Position numbers and translations under genes: made by a program
Notes under the pieces: model-generated
Database searches by the model: none
Seen by the model: only the letters and a program-made list of their open reading frames with translations
Told to the model about the DNA's origin: nothing
In this document: positions 42,080 to 42,677 of the stretch, in pieces
Numbering within the stretch: the stretch's first letter is position 1
Layout: each line of letters starts with the position of its first letter
NCBI GenBank assembly: GCA_030530425.1
Contig: JAUMVA010000005.1
Span: 1-42,677 of the forward strand
DNA: 42,677 bases
Reading direction: 5' to 3'
Source: Candidatus Saccharimonadota bacterium
GTDB lineage: Bacteria; Patescibacteriota; Saccharimonadia; Saccharimonadales; Saccharimonadaceae

Positions 42080-42085
42080 ATTATA
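42080..42085 (-). promoter_or_regulatory. -10 of the 68-aa gene, leaderless
   Basis: TATAAT on the minus strand, 6 bases before the ATG at 42073. Confidence 0.6.
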
Positions 42086-42187
42086 CTACACAAACTCATC
42101 CAAAATTCAAACAAAAAATCTAACACCATTTTGTTAATTTTTATCAATAAATATTACAACTACAAGTTTTATCATATCTACAAAGAT

Positions 42188-42213
42188 AAAACCCCACCTT
42201 TCGGAGGGGTTTT
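42188..42213 (-). terminator. rRNA operon terminator
   Basis: An 11-bp stem with one mismatch (42188-42198 with 42203-42213) and a GAAA loop in the RNA, a few bases after the 5S 3' end, ending in a T run. Confidence 0.85.
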
Positions 42214-42219
42214 ATATAA

Positions 42220-42326
42220 TTCGGCATCGTGCTAGTTTCCCGCATAGCAGTATAATCGCCGCTGATGAGCTTGACTTCTGTGTTCGGAATGATTACAGGT
42301 ATTTCCTCATCGCCATGGACACCGAA
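42220..42326 (-). rRNA. rrf: 5S ribosomal RNA
   Basis: The minus-strand transcript has the 5S pattern: a loop region with CATTCCGAACACAGAAGTCAAG, the GGCGAT stretch and a 9-bp terminal helix made of UUCGGUGUC with GAUGCCGAA (two G-U pairs). With ends set by that helix, the length is about 107 bases, on the short side for 5S. It lies downstream of 23S and before a terminator. Confidence 0.9.
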
Positions 42327-42475
42327 ACAGGACTTCGACACTTTGGGCTGATATCTCTTCATCAGTGGGTCAAAGCCTTATTTCGGCAGCCATCATTTCA
42401 ATTTGTAAATAACAACTGGTGATAAACACCAATTATTAGTCAAAGCCTAACTCACTTAATAATAAAGTAAGTAGC
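42327..42475 (-). other. 23S-5S spacer
   Basis: About 150 bases without a tRNA. It contains two copies of GTCAAAGCCT (42369-42378 and 42439-42448 region, plus strand) and a short stem ACTGGTGATAAACACCA near 42414-42431. These may take part in rRNA processing. Confidence 0.5.
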
Positions 42476-42677
42476 ATAAAAAGTCAATGGGACTGTTAGT
42501 ATGCTTCGGCTGAACACGTTACCGTGCTTACACCTTGCACCTATCAAACAGATATTCTCTCTGTGTCCTCATAGGGAAATCTTATCTTGAAGTAGGCTTC
42601 ACGCTTAATATGCTTTCAGCATTTATCCCTTCCGAACATAGCTACTCGACAATGCAGCAGGTGGCCACAATCGATAC
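42476..42677 (-). rRNA. rrl: 23S ribosomal RNA, 3' end only
   Basis: The minus strand from the window edge shows conserved 23S 3' blocks: TGTCGAGTAGCTATGTTCGG, GGATAAATGCTGAAAGCAT and the end TAACGTGTTCAGC...GTACTAAC-like CATACTAACAG, which align with the last about 200 bases of E. coli 23S. The rest lies beyond the window. The exact 3' end is uncertain by about ten bases. Confidence 0.9.

Noticed and set aside
42144-42362. A 72-codon open frame on the minus strand
   Set aside because: It lies across the 5S rRNA gene and its terminator; the RNA explains the sequence.
42327-42475. tRNA gene in the 23S-5S spacer
   Set aside because: No cloverleaf or T-loop GTTCRA pattern is present.

Overview
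The window is an AT-rich, gene-dense bacterial chromosome segment using the standard stop codons. Nearly all genes end in TAA or TAG; I see TGA at only two genes, and no gene is interrupted by an in-frame TGA. The organism looks like a reduced-genome member of the Candidate Phyla Radiation, most likely Candidatus Saccharibacteria (TM7). Grounds: many compact versions of core genes (IF-2 of 589 aa, EF-Ts of 198 aa, S1 with four repeats, ProRS without the editing insertion), a DUF2207 membrane protein, a DUF5663-like protein, a KGG-repeat protein, an LCP protein with a LytR_C domain, and almost no biosynthetic genes. The phylum is an inference from gene content; the partial 23S and the 5S rRNA are what would test it.

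Layout from left to right (strand in brackets). A D-2-hydroxyacid dehydrogenase and a partial DUF2207 protein (-); lysS (-); proS-greA (-); frr-rseP-CPBP protease (-); an unknown 120-aa gene with two promoters (+); rpsB-tsf (-); bL31 (+); ung (-); prfA-prmC (+); an LCP protein, a polytopic membrane protein and an HtrA-type protease (-); lepB (+); parA-parB (-); rplU (-); galU (-); a surface cluster of a 55-aa protein, a 608-aa repeat-bearing membrane protein and an LPxTG/DUF11 protein (-); ftsA-ftsZ-thioredoxin-like (-); rpsU-yqeY-adk-map (-); a phosphoribosyltransferase-like gene, a winged-helix regulator and recJ (-); priA-def-fmt (+); a DUF5663-like gene (-); rpsA and infB (-); a small membrane-anchored protein (-); a ROK protein and an HExxH/zinc-ribbon protein (+); a KGG protein (-); a 68-aa membrane protein (-); then the 3' end of an rRNA operon (23S-5S, -).

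Most of the window is translation (aminoacylation, initiation, elongation, release, recycling, formyl-Met processing), division and segregation (FtsA, FtsZ, ParA, ParB), and the cell envelope (signal peptidase, LCP, GalU, site-2 protease, HtrA, LPxTG protein).

The most striking signal is in the punctuation. About fifteen first genes of operons have no Shine-Dalgarno sequence and instead have a -10 hexamer ending 6-9 bases before the start codon, in most cases exactly 6. They should therefore be transcribed as leaderless mRNAs. Internal operon genes mostly keep a good AAGGAG-like site. Many of these promoters are extended -10 elements (TGATATAAT), and three sit directly behind the terminator hairpin of the upstream gene. 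Other notable points are a 13-bp hairpin between the ribosome-binding site and the start of rpsA, a 10+10 inverted repeat over the dehydrogenase promoter, near-identical in-frame duplications in the 608-aa surface protein, and the strongly driven 120-aa orphan. I found no mobile element, CRISPR array or tRNA gene.
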